Part shown: in pieces, positions 48,065 through 55,418 of the stretch
Layout: the number at the start of each line of letters is the position of its first letter
Position numbering within the stretch: position 1 is the stretch's first letter
Assembly (NCBI RefSeq): GCF_000373265.1
Contig: NZ_KB890766.1
Coordinates: 62,187-126,186, forward strand
Source of the DNA: Pontibacter roseus DSM 17521
GTDB taxonomy: Bacteria; Bacteroidota; Bacteroidia; Cytophagales; Hymenobacteraceae
Length of the DNA: 64,000 nucleotides
Reading direction: 5' to 3'
Notes under the pieces: model-generated
Seen by the model: the letters and a program-made list of their open reading frames with translations, nothing else
What the model was told of the DNA's origin: nothing
Databases searched by the model: none
Position numbers and translations under genes: made by a program

Positions 48065-48148
48065 GCCTTGGTGGCGGAATTGGTAGACGCGTTGGTCTCA
48101 AACACCAATGAGGTTACACTCGTGCCGGTTCGACTCCGGCCCAAGGTA
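48065..48148 (+). tRNA. tRNA-Leu (CAA anticodon)
   Basis: The 84-nt gene folds as a class II tRNA. Acceptor GCCTTGG pairs with CCAAGGT (G1-U72 wobble), discriminator A. The anticodon stem-loop TTGGT-CTCAAAC-ACCAA gives CAA, reading UUG Leu. A variable arm (GAGGTTACACTC) and a T-arm GCCGG-TTCGACT-CCGGC follow. The 3' CCA is not encoded. Confidence 0.95.
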
Positions 48149-48161
48149 CAAGTACAAGTAG

Positions 48162-48197
48162 AAAGCCCTGTAAGTTTATTGCTTACAGGGCTTTTTT
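48162..48197 (+). terminator. Terminator after tRNA-Leu
   Basis: AAGCCCTGTAAG (48163-48174) pairs perfectly with CTTACAGGGCTT (48182-48193), followed by TTTT. It lies 14 nt after the tRNA. Confidence 0.9.
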
Positions 48198-48270
48198 GTT
48201 TTCGGGGGACGGTAGAGGGGACGGATTACATTAGCCTTAGAGAGTAGAATTTTTAATTCTTATCAAGTAA

Positions 48271-49680
48271 TCAAAGCTGAACATTTGCGGTTAAATCTAT
48301 TTTGTTTATAAAGTGGCCTAAATCTAAATGACCAGTCCTCTTATTGCTGTCAATTCTTTCAAAAGTTTCTATAAAATCAATATCCTTTGTAGGGCTTATA
48401 ACCGATTTTAGGATTAGTTTTTTCCCTGTCTCATCATTGATATATATATTATTGCGATTATAGGAATTATAAAGGGAGTTGTTATAGTATAAAACTAGCT
48501 GAGCTTCAACCCACATAAAAGATCTCTCTTGATCCTGTGTAAGTTTACTTCCGACGATTAATTTAAACTCCTTTTGTAATTCTTTTAGACTAAGTGTTTT
48601 ACTTCTAATTTGGTTGTATAGTTCTTCGTTGATTAGCTTGATATAGGTTAGAAGCAAAAAGATAATAGGTACAACATATTCGTTTATTTTAAAACTTCGC
48701 AAAGCAAGACGAGCATGGGCAAATATTTTTTCTTGTTGCCTTAGCGTTATTGGAGTATCGTCAAATAAAATTTCCGCCATTTGCAAGAATTCATTGCTAT
48801 CAGATTTAAGTTCTCTATAATCATTCCTCGAGGTTGATTTAAAGAAATTATCAAACTCAAAGTATGTATAAAGATAGTTATAATAGGTGCCCTTCTCCGG
48901 ACTTGGTAGTGAATATTCAATATCAATAAATCTTCTTAAATATTCATCAGAATCAATTTTGTCGCTTCCATAAACACCGCGGACTGCATTTCCTAATTGG
49001 ACCTTATCTATTGATAATATAAACACAATATTCGGAACTGAGAAAAAGTGTTTAATCTGTTCCAGAATTGACACTGCGTAGTTTGGACGACATCGGTCTA
49101 ATTCATCGATGAAAAAGATAAGAGGCTTAGCTGAGTTTGTCTCTGAAATGAACTCTGAAAGGCTCTTTCTAAACTCTTTAATGCTCGCTTTTTTATTCGC
49201 ATAATCATTAACCTCATTTTCAAAAATGTCTGTTGTGCCTTCTGTGATACTTACTATGGTATCTCTTAGTAGCTGAGTGTTTATATATCTGTCTGCAATC
49301 GCCTGTGCAGCCAACGGAATAATGTGTTTTGACAGAGTAGCTGCACTTTTTAAAGCCTTTTTAAATTGTTCTTTATTTGTTTCTTGAGTTATAGTTTTCA
49401 ACTCACCCATTAGGGCAACAAGAGGATTATCTTCAAAATCATTCTCCCAAGCATTAAAGTATATTGTTTGTAATGATTGGTTTTTTAAATCTTGTTCCCA
49501 CATTTTAATAAATGAAGTTTTACCTGTTCCCCACCTACTGTTGATAGCCAAAACAAAACCTGTGTGATATGCTTTGATGATTTCAGTGAGAACTTTTGCG
49601 TATTTTTCTCTACCAAGCTTGCAATGAGCAAACGGGTAACTTTTGTCTTCTACAACTAACTCTCTGTGTTTTACACTCAT
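48271..49680 (-). CDS. KAP-family P-loop NTPase in AT-rich insert
   Basis: A 469-residue protein. Walker A is RWGTGKTS at 49-56, an intervening NAWEND motif at 76-81 is typical of KAP NTPases, and Walker B is LIFFIDELDRCRP at 187-199. The sensor-like VFILSIDKVQLG follows. One hydrophobic stretch (VPIIFLLLTYIKL) lies near residue 338; no classical double membrane helix is inserted in the NTPase core. The gene is much more AT-rich than its neighbours and lies just after a tRNA-Leu. KAP NTPases include phage-exclusion protein PifA, so a defence role is plausible (inference). No partner gene is visible. Confidence 0.88.
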   Translation of the reverse strand: MSVKHRELVVEDKSYPFAHCKLGREKYAKVLTEIIKAYHTGFVLAINSRWGTGKTSFIKMWEQDLKNQSLQTIYFNAWENDFEDNPLVALMGELKTITQETNKEQFKKALKSAATLSKHIIPLAAQAIADRYINTQLLRDTIVSITEGTTDIFENEVNDYANKKASIKEFRKSLSEFISETNSAKPLIFFIDELDRCRPNYAVSILEQIKHFFSVPNIVFILSIDKVQLGNAVRGVYGSDKIDSDEYLRRFIDIEYSLPSPEKGTYYNYLYTYFEFDNFFKSTSRNDYRELKSDSNEFLQMAEILFDDTPITLRQQEKIFAHARLALRSFKINEYVVPIIFLLLTYIKLINEELYNQIRSKTLSLKELQKEFKLIVGSKLTQDQERSFMWVEAQLVLYYNNSLYNSYNRNNIYINDETGKKLILKSVISPTKDIDFIETFERIDSNKRTGHLDLGHFINKIDLTANVQL

Positions 49681-49794
49681 TTTTACTTAGTTAAATGGGT
49701 ACGGTCTAATAATTATGAACATATCTAGGCAATGTAAAACCTAAGTATAAATTTAATATATAATGTATATATAAGAATATATTTTTCTTTAAAC

Positions 49795-49821
49795 AGAAAA
49801 ACCGGTGTTACCCGGTTCTTC
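49795..49821 (-). terminator. Minus-strand intrinsic terminator in the patch
   Basis: On the minus strand, GAAGAACCGG and CCGGTTTTTC pair over 10 bp (one G-T) around GTAACA, ending in a T-rich run. It serves nothing visible except the short frame 49824-49916. Confidence 0.6.
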
Positions 49822-49823
49822 TA

Positions 49824-49916
49824 TTAAAATTCATCTGTATTTAGTAAAGCTGAGTATTCCTCGCAACTTGGACAATAGAGAATGAAATCTATTGAATTTT
49901 GTATTCCAGTTGAACC
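49824..49916 (-). pseudogene. Remnant of a small gene ending in a CxxC motif
   Basis: A 30-codon frame (GSTGIQNSIDFILYCPSCEE then YSALLNTDEF, stop) has protein-like composition and a CPSC motif. It is bounded upstream by an in-frame stop, has no ATG or GTG start, and is followed directly by an intrinsic terminator. This suggests the 3' end of a lost gene. The short length makes chance possible. Confidence 0.35.
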
Positions 49917-50203
49917 TCAAAGCTGCTATTCCTCTTTTGATAGCTCATTGCATTAAAATTTTAGCTAACACGACAATTCAGCCAACTCACATTTAGGCAG
50001 ATGTCAAAGTTTTTCCGATGCTTTTGCCTGCAAGCAAACCGGAGAGCGGCTACAGGAACTTGCCGCTCAACAGAACTTACAGCAAGCAGCAAATCCACCA
50101 ACCTGCCAATTCTATCCATTTTGCAGCCCTTCATCGCTTAAATGATAAACCTTCAGCAACGGCTGTAGTAAAGCCATCTAGCAACTGGCTCTAATGAAAG
50201 CGT

Positions 50204-50905
50204 ATGGACTTATCTTTTTTGTCGTTAACAGAAATCAATACAAGCAGCATCATTGTCAGACTCCTACTCAGTACCCTGCTGGGTGGCCTGTTGGGTTGGG
50301 AGAGGGAGAGTCGGCGGCAAAACGCGGGGTTGCGTACCCACATGATTATCTCGGTGGGCTCCTGCCTGCTCATGCTCATCTCCATCTACATACCGCAGAC
50401 CTTTTCAGAGTACCGGAACGTGGACCCCGGTCGTATTGCGGCGCAGGTGGTATCAGGTATAGGATTTCTGGGGGCGGGGGCTATTTTCAGGTTGGGCGGG
50501 AACACGCATGGGCTGACCACCGCGGCCACCATCTGGGCGGTGGCTGCTGTAGGATTGGCGACTGGGGCAGGTATGTACGAGGCAGCCATCATCGTGACGC
50601 TGCTGCTGCTGTTCGTTCTATCCATCCTGGACAAGATAGGCAAAAGGGTCTTCATCGGAGGTGCCCTGAAGACCTTGAAAATCAGTTTCCAATCTGCCAA
50701 AATTGAGACTAGCAAGGTGTTATCCATTCTGGAGGAATATGAGGTCATCACCAAGAGCATCAACGTGCTGCAGTCACGCAACAAGAAAAACACCAAAATC
50801 ATGCTGTACGTGATAGTGCCCGAGAACCTGAACCTGAAGCATTTCTACAAGAGCCTGAACGAGCTGGAAGATGTAGGCCAGATATCGCTGGGGCAGGACT
50901 TTTAG
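50204..50905 (+). CDS. MgtC/SapB-family membrane protein
   Basis: A 233-residue protein with about five membrane helices in its first 140 residues. It has the family hallmarks LLGGLLGWERESRRQNAGLR, HMIISVGSCLLM and GIGFLGAGAIFR. The C-terminal cytoplasmic part (about 150-233) resembles an ACT-like domain. MgtC proteins modulate ATP synthase, Mg2+ limitation or virulence in other bacteria; here the role is inferred only. It marks the resumption of the usual base composition and of the GGTATA motif. Confidence 0.92.
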   Translation: MDLSFLSLTEINTSSIIVRLLLSTLLGGLLGWERESRRQNAGLRTHMIISVGSCLLMLISIYIPQTFSEYRNVDPGRIAAQVVSGIGFLGAGAIFRLGGNTHGLTTAATIWAVAAVGLATGAGMYEAAIIVTLLLLFVLSILDKIGKRVFIGGALKTLKISFQSAKIETSKVLSILEEYEVITKSINVLQSRNKKNTKIMLYVIVPENLNLKHFYKSLNELEDVGQISLGQDF

Positions 50906-51450
50906 CTCTCTACTCTAGAATAAACAGGAGGTATAGGGGGTTTGCGTGATATGAATCCAGGGCTGGCTGCTTATATTTTCGGGATTCTTGAACTCACTCC
51001 AATAGCATAAACATGCATGCAGGCTCCAGATGCATGGTTCCATCTTTATCTTTCTGAAGCGCTTTATAAAGAACAACAATAACTACAGTACCTGGGTCCA
51101 GATTCTGGAAAACGAGGGGATAGCGTCAGCGTGGCGCCCGCCACAGATTTACTAGCCGAGCGGGTGCAGATAAGGCTGGAGTTCGCTTCAAAGCCCTTCC
51201 TGCATGCTTTGTGCTTCCCTTTTCGGTACAGAATCTTTGTGGCCGCTGCTTTAGACTATAAGAATGTGAGTGTTTGCTATCGCCCTTTTCCTGGTGCAGT
51301 AGAGTTTCATTTCGCTATTGGAGGTAGCAATAAATTGTTTCTTAGGAAATTCGAAATTCGCGATTAGTACTTTTTTTAGTAACTTTAACAATCAGTGATT
51401 GGTGACCAACCAAAACCATAAGTTGGCAATTCCAGAGAAACAGTTCCAGT
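50906..51450. other. Spacer without a supported gene
   Basis: A 78-codon frame opens at a GTG at 51131, but it has no ribosome-binding site or recognisable family and ends in low-complexity KFEIRD. I treat it as unproven. No RNA or terminator is clear. Confidence 0.45.
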
Positions 51451-52665
51451 ATGATTGATACCCAAGACACGTTGTACAGAGACTTGGAAGCAGTACGGCA
51501 AATCCCGATTGTCCCTACCATGCTAGAAGTAATTTGTCAGATTACAGGTATGGGCTTTGCCGCCATCGCGCGGGTAACCGAGGACCGGTGGCTGGCCTGC
51601 AGCGTTCGGGATGAGGTTCAGTTCGGGCTTGAAGAAGGGGGTGAGTTGGAAATAAAGACTACCTTGTGCAATGAAATCAGGGACAGTCGCCAGCCCATCA
51701 TCATTGACAACGTATCGGAAGACCCTGTCTATAACAACCACCATACGCCTATAACCTACGGTCTCCAAAGCTATATATCATTACCGATTATCTTACAAGA
51801 CGGGACTTTCTTCGGTACACTTTGCGCCATAGACTCCAAGCCTGCGCTGGTGAACAATACCAAGGTAATCGGCACTTTTAAAATGTTTGCGGAACTGCTC
51901 TCTTTTCACCTGCAGAGTCTGGTGTTGCTGGAGCGCAGCCAGAGTGCCCACCTGGAACTGCAGGATAAGAACAGAGCCTTGGCCAGTGCCAATTTCGACC
52001 TCGATAGCTTTGTGTACACCGCATCCCACGATTTGAAATCTCCTGTGTCCAACATAGAGGGGCTGATTGAGGCATTGTCGGAAGCTGTCACCAAAGAAGA
52101 GTTGGACAGAGACGAAATCAATCAAATAGCGGGCTATATGAAGTCGTCGCTCAAGCGTTTCGCCACCACTATCAACGACCTCACTACTATTGTGGAGATA
52201 GATAAGACAAGTGGAGACGAAGCACCTGAGCCGATTGACATTTATGAGATGGTAGAGACGGTGAAACAGGACCTGGACAACCTGCTGGTTGAGTCGGATG
52301 CCCAGATAAAAGTGATTTCTGAAGAGAGGCTTTTCACGGGATTCTCCAGAAAGAACTTCAAGAGCATATTGAATAACCTGTTCAGCAACGCCATCAAATA
52401 CCGCTCACCGGACAGACCCCCACTGGTAATCGTGAAACTGGAAAAGGTCGCCGACAAAACACACCTCCTGATTGAGGACAATGGTTTGGGTATACCTTCC
52501 GATAAGCAGGAAAGCGTATTCACTATGTTCAAGCGTTTTCACGATCACGTAGAAGGAAGCGGCATTGGGTTGTACATCGTGAAGAGGATGGTGGACAATG
52601 TGAAAGGGAAAATCCATGTGAATAGCACTCTGAACCAAGGAACAACCTTCACTATCATTTTCTAG
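51451..52665 (+). CDS. GAF-domain sensor histidine kinase
   Basis: A 404-residue cytoplasmic kinase with no membrane segment. The GAF domain (about 15-160) includes IIIDNVSEDPVYNNHHTPIT and a C-terminal LPIILQDGTFFGTLCAID. A coiled linker leads to DHp with H-box YTASHDLKSPVSNIEG and a HATPase with N-box NLFSNAIKYR, DNGLGIP and GSGIGLYIVKRMVDN. It is likely a soluble redox/light/ligand-sensing kinase. No partner regulator is beside it. Confidence 0.93.
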   Translation: MIDTQDTLYRDLEAVRQIPIVPTMLEVICQITGMGFAAIARVTEDRWLACSVRDEVQFGLEEGGELEIKTTLCNEIRDSRQPIIIDNVSEDPVYNNHHTPITYGLQSYISLPIILQDGTFFGTLCAIDSKPALVNNTKVIGTFKMFAELLSFHLQSLVLLERSQSAHLELQDKNRALASANFDLDSFVYTASHDLKSPVSNIEGLIEALSEAVTKEELDRDEINQIAGYMKSSLKRFATTINDLTTIVEIDKTSGDEAPEPIDIYEMVETVKQDLDNLLVESDAQIKVISEERLFTGFSRKNFKSILNNLFSNAIKYRSPDRPPLVIVKLEKVADKTHLLIEDNGLGIPSDKQESVFTMFKRFHDHVEGSGIGLYIVKRMVDNVKGKIHVNSTLNQGTTFTIIF

Positions 52666-52812
52666 CTCCTATTCTCCGAACGGTTTCCCTTCTGCTCCGG
52701 ATGCATGCCTGCCTTAGGATATATGAAGCCGGTCTCAAACGAGGCGTAGGTGCCTGGCCCGACTGTAGCCCGTGAATTATTTTGCTTCCCTGTTCAAAGG
52801 GGGAAGCCACCC

Positions 52813-53115
52813 CTACATGCGCTCTATTACGACGTACCTGGCCGAGTAGCCGTTGCGCTTGTACAGCAGTTGGAGCGCCGTGATGAAAGATTTGTCGGCA
52901 GAGCGGGTTGTGCTGGTCTTCCCTATGGGTTCCAGGTAGTTGACATATCCCTGCCCGGGAACGCGGCCTACATAGCCCCTGACGTCAGCGGACTCTACTT
53001 CGGTCAGCCGCTTGGCCAGCACCACGCGCCGCATGTAAGGAAGGGCGGCTTTCATGCTCCCATAGTCCGAGAAGGCGTAGAGGCGGTGATAGTTGCTAAG
53101 GCTGACAGAATTCAT
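52813..53115 (-). CDS. Small hypothetical protein
   Basis: A 100-residue protein from MNSVSLSNYHRLYAF; the frame also opens at a GTG at 53139. Features are YMRRVVLAKRLTEVESADVR and a basic C-terminus SARYVVIERM. No family is recognised. It is the last of three small minus-strand genes of similar size. Confidence 0.5.
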   Translation of the reverse strand: MNSVSLSNYHRLYAFSDYGSMKAALPYMRRVVLAKRLTEVESADVRGYVGRVPGQGYVNYLEPIGKTSTTRSADKSFITALQLLYKRNGYSARYVVIERM

Positions 53116-53244
53116 CCGGCCAAAAATAAGAAATATCACGCACCTACCCGGTGGCGGTTTTGAAAAGTTTTGGCAGATGATAACTGGTGAAGAGGAAGGA
53201 AGAACTGCATCAGTTTCGATTTAAGACCGGCTGCTTGTGTGTGC

Positions 53245-53496
53245 CTACCAGTAAATCATGTCCAGCAGGTTTATTTTGGTGGTATAGGGCTCCAGTGCCC
53301 GCTTGCTGGCCAGGCCACGTATCAGTCCGATGAAGTTTGTTTCGGGGTTGGTCCATACCTCAGCGAAGAACTCCCCCATGTCATACAGCTCAATCCGGTA
53401 GCCCCTTCGGCCACGTTCGGCCAGGTAGGTGCCGTGCTGCCAGATTATCTCCAGCCTTCCAGACAGGGAATGGGTGTTGAAAAGGGTGAGGTTCAT
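53245..53496 (-). CDS. Small conserved hypothetical protein
   Basis: An 83-residue protein. The core GYRIELYDMGEFFAEVW and LEPYTTKINL resemble small uncharacterised proteins that recur in Bacteroidota, from memory. No signal, membrane segment or catalytic motif. Part of the three-gene cluster 52813-53805. Confidence 0.6.
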   Translation of the reverse strand: MNLTLFNTHSLSGRLEIIWQHGTYLAERGRRGYRIELYDMGEFFAEVWTNPETNFIGLIRGLASKRALEPYTTKINLLDMIYW

Positions 53497-53550
53497 GTAG
53501 CTTTATACGTAATCGGGTAAAAAAGGAATTCGCCTTTCAGGTCGTTGCTG

Positions 53551-53805
53551 TCACGCATCCTGCTCTGGCTCATGGCCATATTCTGACGGGTTGTCAAAGT
53601 CCCAGTATACCTCCAGCGTAGTGGGTTTGTCTAGATAGGCCGGAATGGGCGTGTACACAATCAGTTCCCAGCCAGGCTTGTACGCGTTGTCCTTGCAGAG
53701 CCTCCTCACCTGGCACATAAGCCGCTCGTGTATTTCGGCACCCACAGGTCGCCTGCCACTCAGGTAGGGGCTCCCTTCTTCGAACTTGAATGTGGTGGTA
53801 TACAT
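53551..53805 (-). CDS. Small hypothetical protein
   Basis: An 84-residue protein from MYTTTFKFEEGSPYL; the frame runs three residues further up. It is acidic at the C-terminus (SEYGHEPEQDA) and has no recognised family. First of three consecutive small minus-strand genes. Confidence 0.5.
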   Translation of the reverse strand: MYTTTFKFEEGSPYLSGRRPVGAEIHERLMCQVRRLCKDNAYKPGWELIVYTPIPAYLDKPTTLEVYWDFDNPSEYGHEPEQDA

Positions 53806-54020
53806 AAATTCCAAATTTTGCAGGTATATCTACTACTACGTAAGATGTTACGATTTAGTATGCCTAAGTGGGTGATAATGTGATGGGTGGAGGAGACCCA
53901 GACCGTACAAAAGGTAAAACTGGCAATGAACGTATACTTCCTGCACATCCGCACGGGTGACCAGCAGCGGGTGGTGAAACTTGTCTGTGAATAAGGTATA
54001 GCGCCTTCAGAGAGAAGCCT

Positions 54021-54776
54021 TTACTTACTGTCCTTCTGGAACAACAGGAAATGCTGGATGGGCAGGGAGTCTACTTGCCGGCTCAGGCGGAAGCCGTTGG
54101 CGGCGAGCTCTTTCTTCACCTGAGCTACCGTCATCTTGTGCAGCTCCCGGATGCGCACGTCCGGGTCCTCGGCTTTGTACTCCATCAGGAGAAGTTGGCC
54201 GTTGGATTTCAAGGCTTTCCGAATGGCCTGTAGCATTTCCATTGGGTATTCCAGCTCGTGGTACACATCCACCATCACGGCCAGGTCCAGGGAGTTGTCA
54301 GGCACGTTAAGGCTTTGGTTGCCGCCTTTCACGACTTCTACATTTTGGGTGCCCAGTTCCTGTTTCCGTTCCTTCAGTGCTTCTATAAACCGGTCCTGCA
54401 CTTCCACGGCGTATACCTTGCCTTGCGGCACCAGTTTGGCGACCTGAAAGGTATAGTAGCCTGTGCCGGCTCCGATATCGGCAACTGTGCTGTTGGGTTG
54501 CAGTGGCATGTTCTCGATGGCTTTAGAAGAATTCTCCTCTTCCTGCCGCGTGTCACGGTCGAGCCAGCTGCCGCCAGTGGCGCTCATGATGGCGGCTATC
54601 TCACGCCCTAGGTATACCTTGCCCGTGCCTCCAGAGGCAGGCGTTTTGGTGGTATAGCCTACTGCTGTGGCCGTGGTCTGTTGTTCCTGTTGGGCCTGGC
54701 AGGAGGAGCTGATGCCCAGGCAGAGCGGCAGTAGGAATAGGTGTAGCCAGGCGGCGGTAGTGGCAGGTTTTCTCAT
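54021..54776 (-). CDS. Lipoprotein with class I SAM-methyltransferase domain
   Basis: A 251-residue protein. The N-terminus has a lipoprotein-type signal ending SSSC (Cys near 26). The SAM-binding motif I is VADIGAGTGYYTF, with later motifs VYAVEVQDRFIEAL (acidic loop), LDLAVMVDVYHELEYP and QLLLMEY. The exported location is odd, because SAM is not known outside the cytoplasm. Either the signal is not cleaved or the fold binds another ligand. It is immediately upstream (3 nt) of the 54780 gene's stop, so they are co-transcribed. Confidence 0.88.
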   Translation of the reverse strand: MRKPATTAAWLHLFLLPLCLGISSSCQAQQEQQTTATAVGYTTKTPASGGTGKVYLGREIAAIMSATGGSWLDRDTRQEEENSSKAIENMPLQPNSTVADIGAGTGYYTFQVAKLVPQGKVYAVEVQDRFIEALKERKQELGTQNVEVVKGGNQSLNVPDNSLDLAVMVDVYHELEYPMEMLQAIRKALKSNGQLLLMEYKAEDPDVRIRELHKMTVAQVKKELAANGFRLSRQVDSLPIQHFLLFQKDSK

Positions 54777-54779
54777 GTC

Positions 54780-55238
54780 TTATCCGGTAAAGTTTTCGAG
54801 GCGTTGTGTGATGGCGTCAATCAGTTCTTCAATCCATTTGCCGGCTACCTCCTGGTACTCCGGTTTTTCCCAGCGCTGCAGGTACTCTTTTTCGAGCCAG
54901 ATGTTGTGCTTGTCCGGACCTACGGTATAGCTGCCGCGCTCCAGTTTGAAGAGCAGGTCTTTGCTGATATCGAAGTTGTCGGCGCCGGGGCGTTCGAAAC
55001 CCTCCAGCCTGAGGCGAAGGCCCACTTGCTGCACGTTCCCGTTTTCCACGCTTACCTCGGTACCATAGCTGGCGTCCGGGTCTTTGGTCCAGGTGTCGAT
55101 GATGCGCTCCAGGTGAAAGTCGTGGAACAGGGGGATGACGGCTGACAGGTTCTGGTGGATGTGCTTCGCCAGTTCCGGCAGTATGGTGTTGTACAGGTGC
55201 TGGATGGATTGCTTGTCGCGTACGGGTTGTGCTTCCAT
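54780..55238 (-). CDS. Conserved cytoplasmic protein of unknown function
   Basis: A 152-residue soluble protein from MEAQPVRDKQSIQHLYNT; the frame extends 20 residues upstream without a better start. It is rich in charged residues (DFHLERIIDTWTKDPDASYG) and has no recognised motif. It shares an operon with the lipoprotein methyltransferase. Confidence 0.6.
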   Translation of the reverse strand: MEAQPVRDKQSIQHLYNTILPELAKHIHQNLSAVIPLFHDFHLERIIDTWTKDPDASYGTEVSVENGNVQQVGLRLRLEGFERPGADNFDISKDLLFKLERGSYTVGPDKHNIWLEKEYLQRWEKPEYQEVAGKWIEELIDAITQRLENFTG

Positions 55239-55418
55239 GTGACGGGGTATGTATAAGTTGCGTATACGTGCACGGCTGGCGGGCAGGTATGGCAGCAAAG
55301 GTATGGTTCTTGCCTGTTAAACAGCAAATAAGGCACTCTGTTCGTTTTTTCGTATCTTGTGCTGAAATTATTGACCCAGGAGTTTATCGTTTACTCTTTT
55401 CACACAACCCAATAATCA

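Larger units (their letters stand above)
49681..50203. other. AT-rich spacer of the accessory patch
   Basis: No complete gene is supported. A minus-strand hairpin and a 31-codon relic lie at its left end (separate entries). The rest (49920-50190) has stops in all frames at short distances. The KAP gene's promoter should lie at 49681-49790, which is extremely AT-rich. Confidence 0.5.

Noticed and set aside
49920..50190. Possible integrase or toxin gene in the accessory patch
   Set aside because: No open frame of useful length or integrase motif is present, so mobility is inferred only from the tRNA duplicate and composition.
51131..51367. Possible 78-residue plus-strand gene with GTG start
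   Set aside because: No ribosome-binding site or recognised family; kept only as a note in the spacer entry.
53760..53954. 64-codon minus-strand frame upstream of the small gene 53551-53805
   Set aside because: It overlaps that gene in another frame and lacks any coding evidence.
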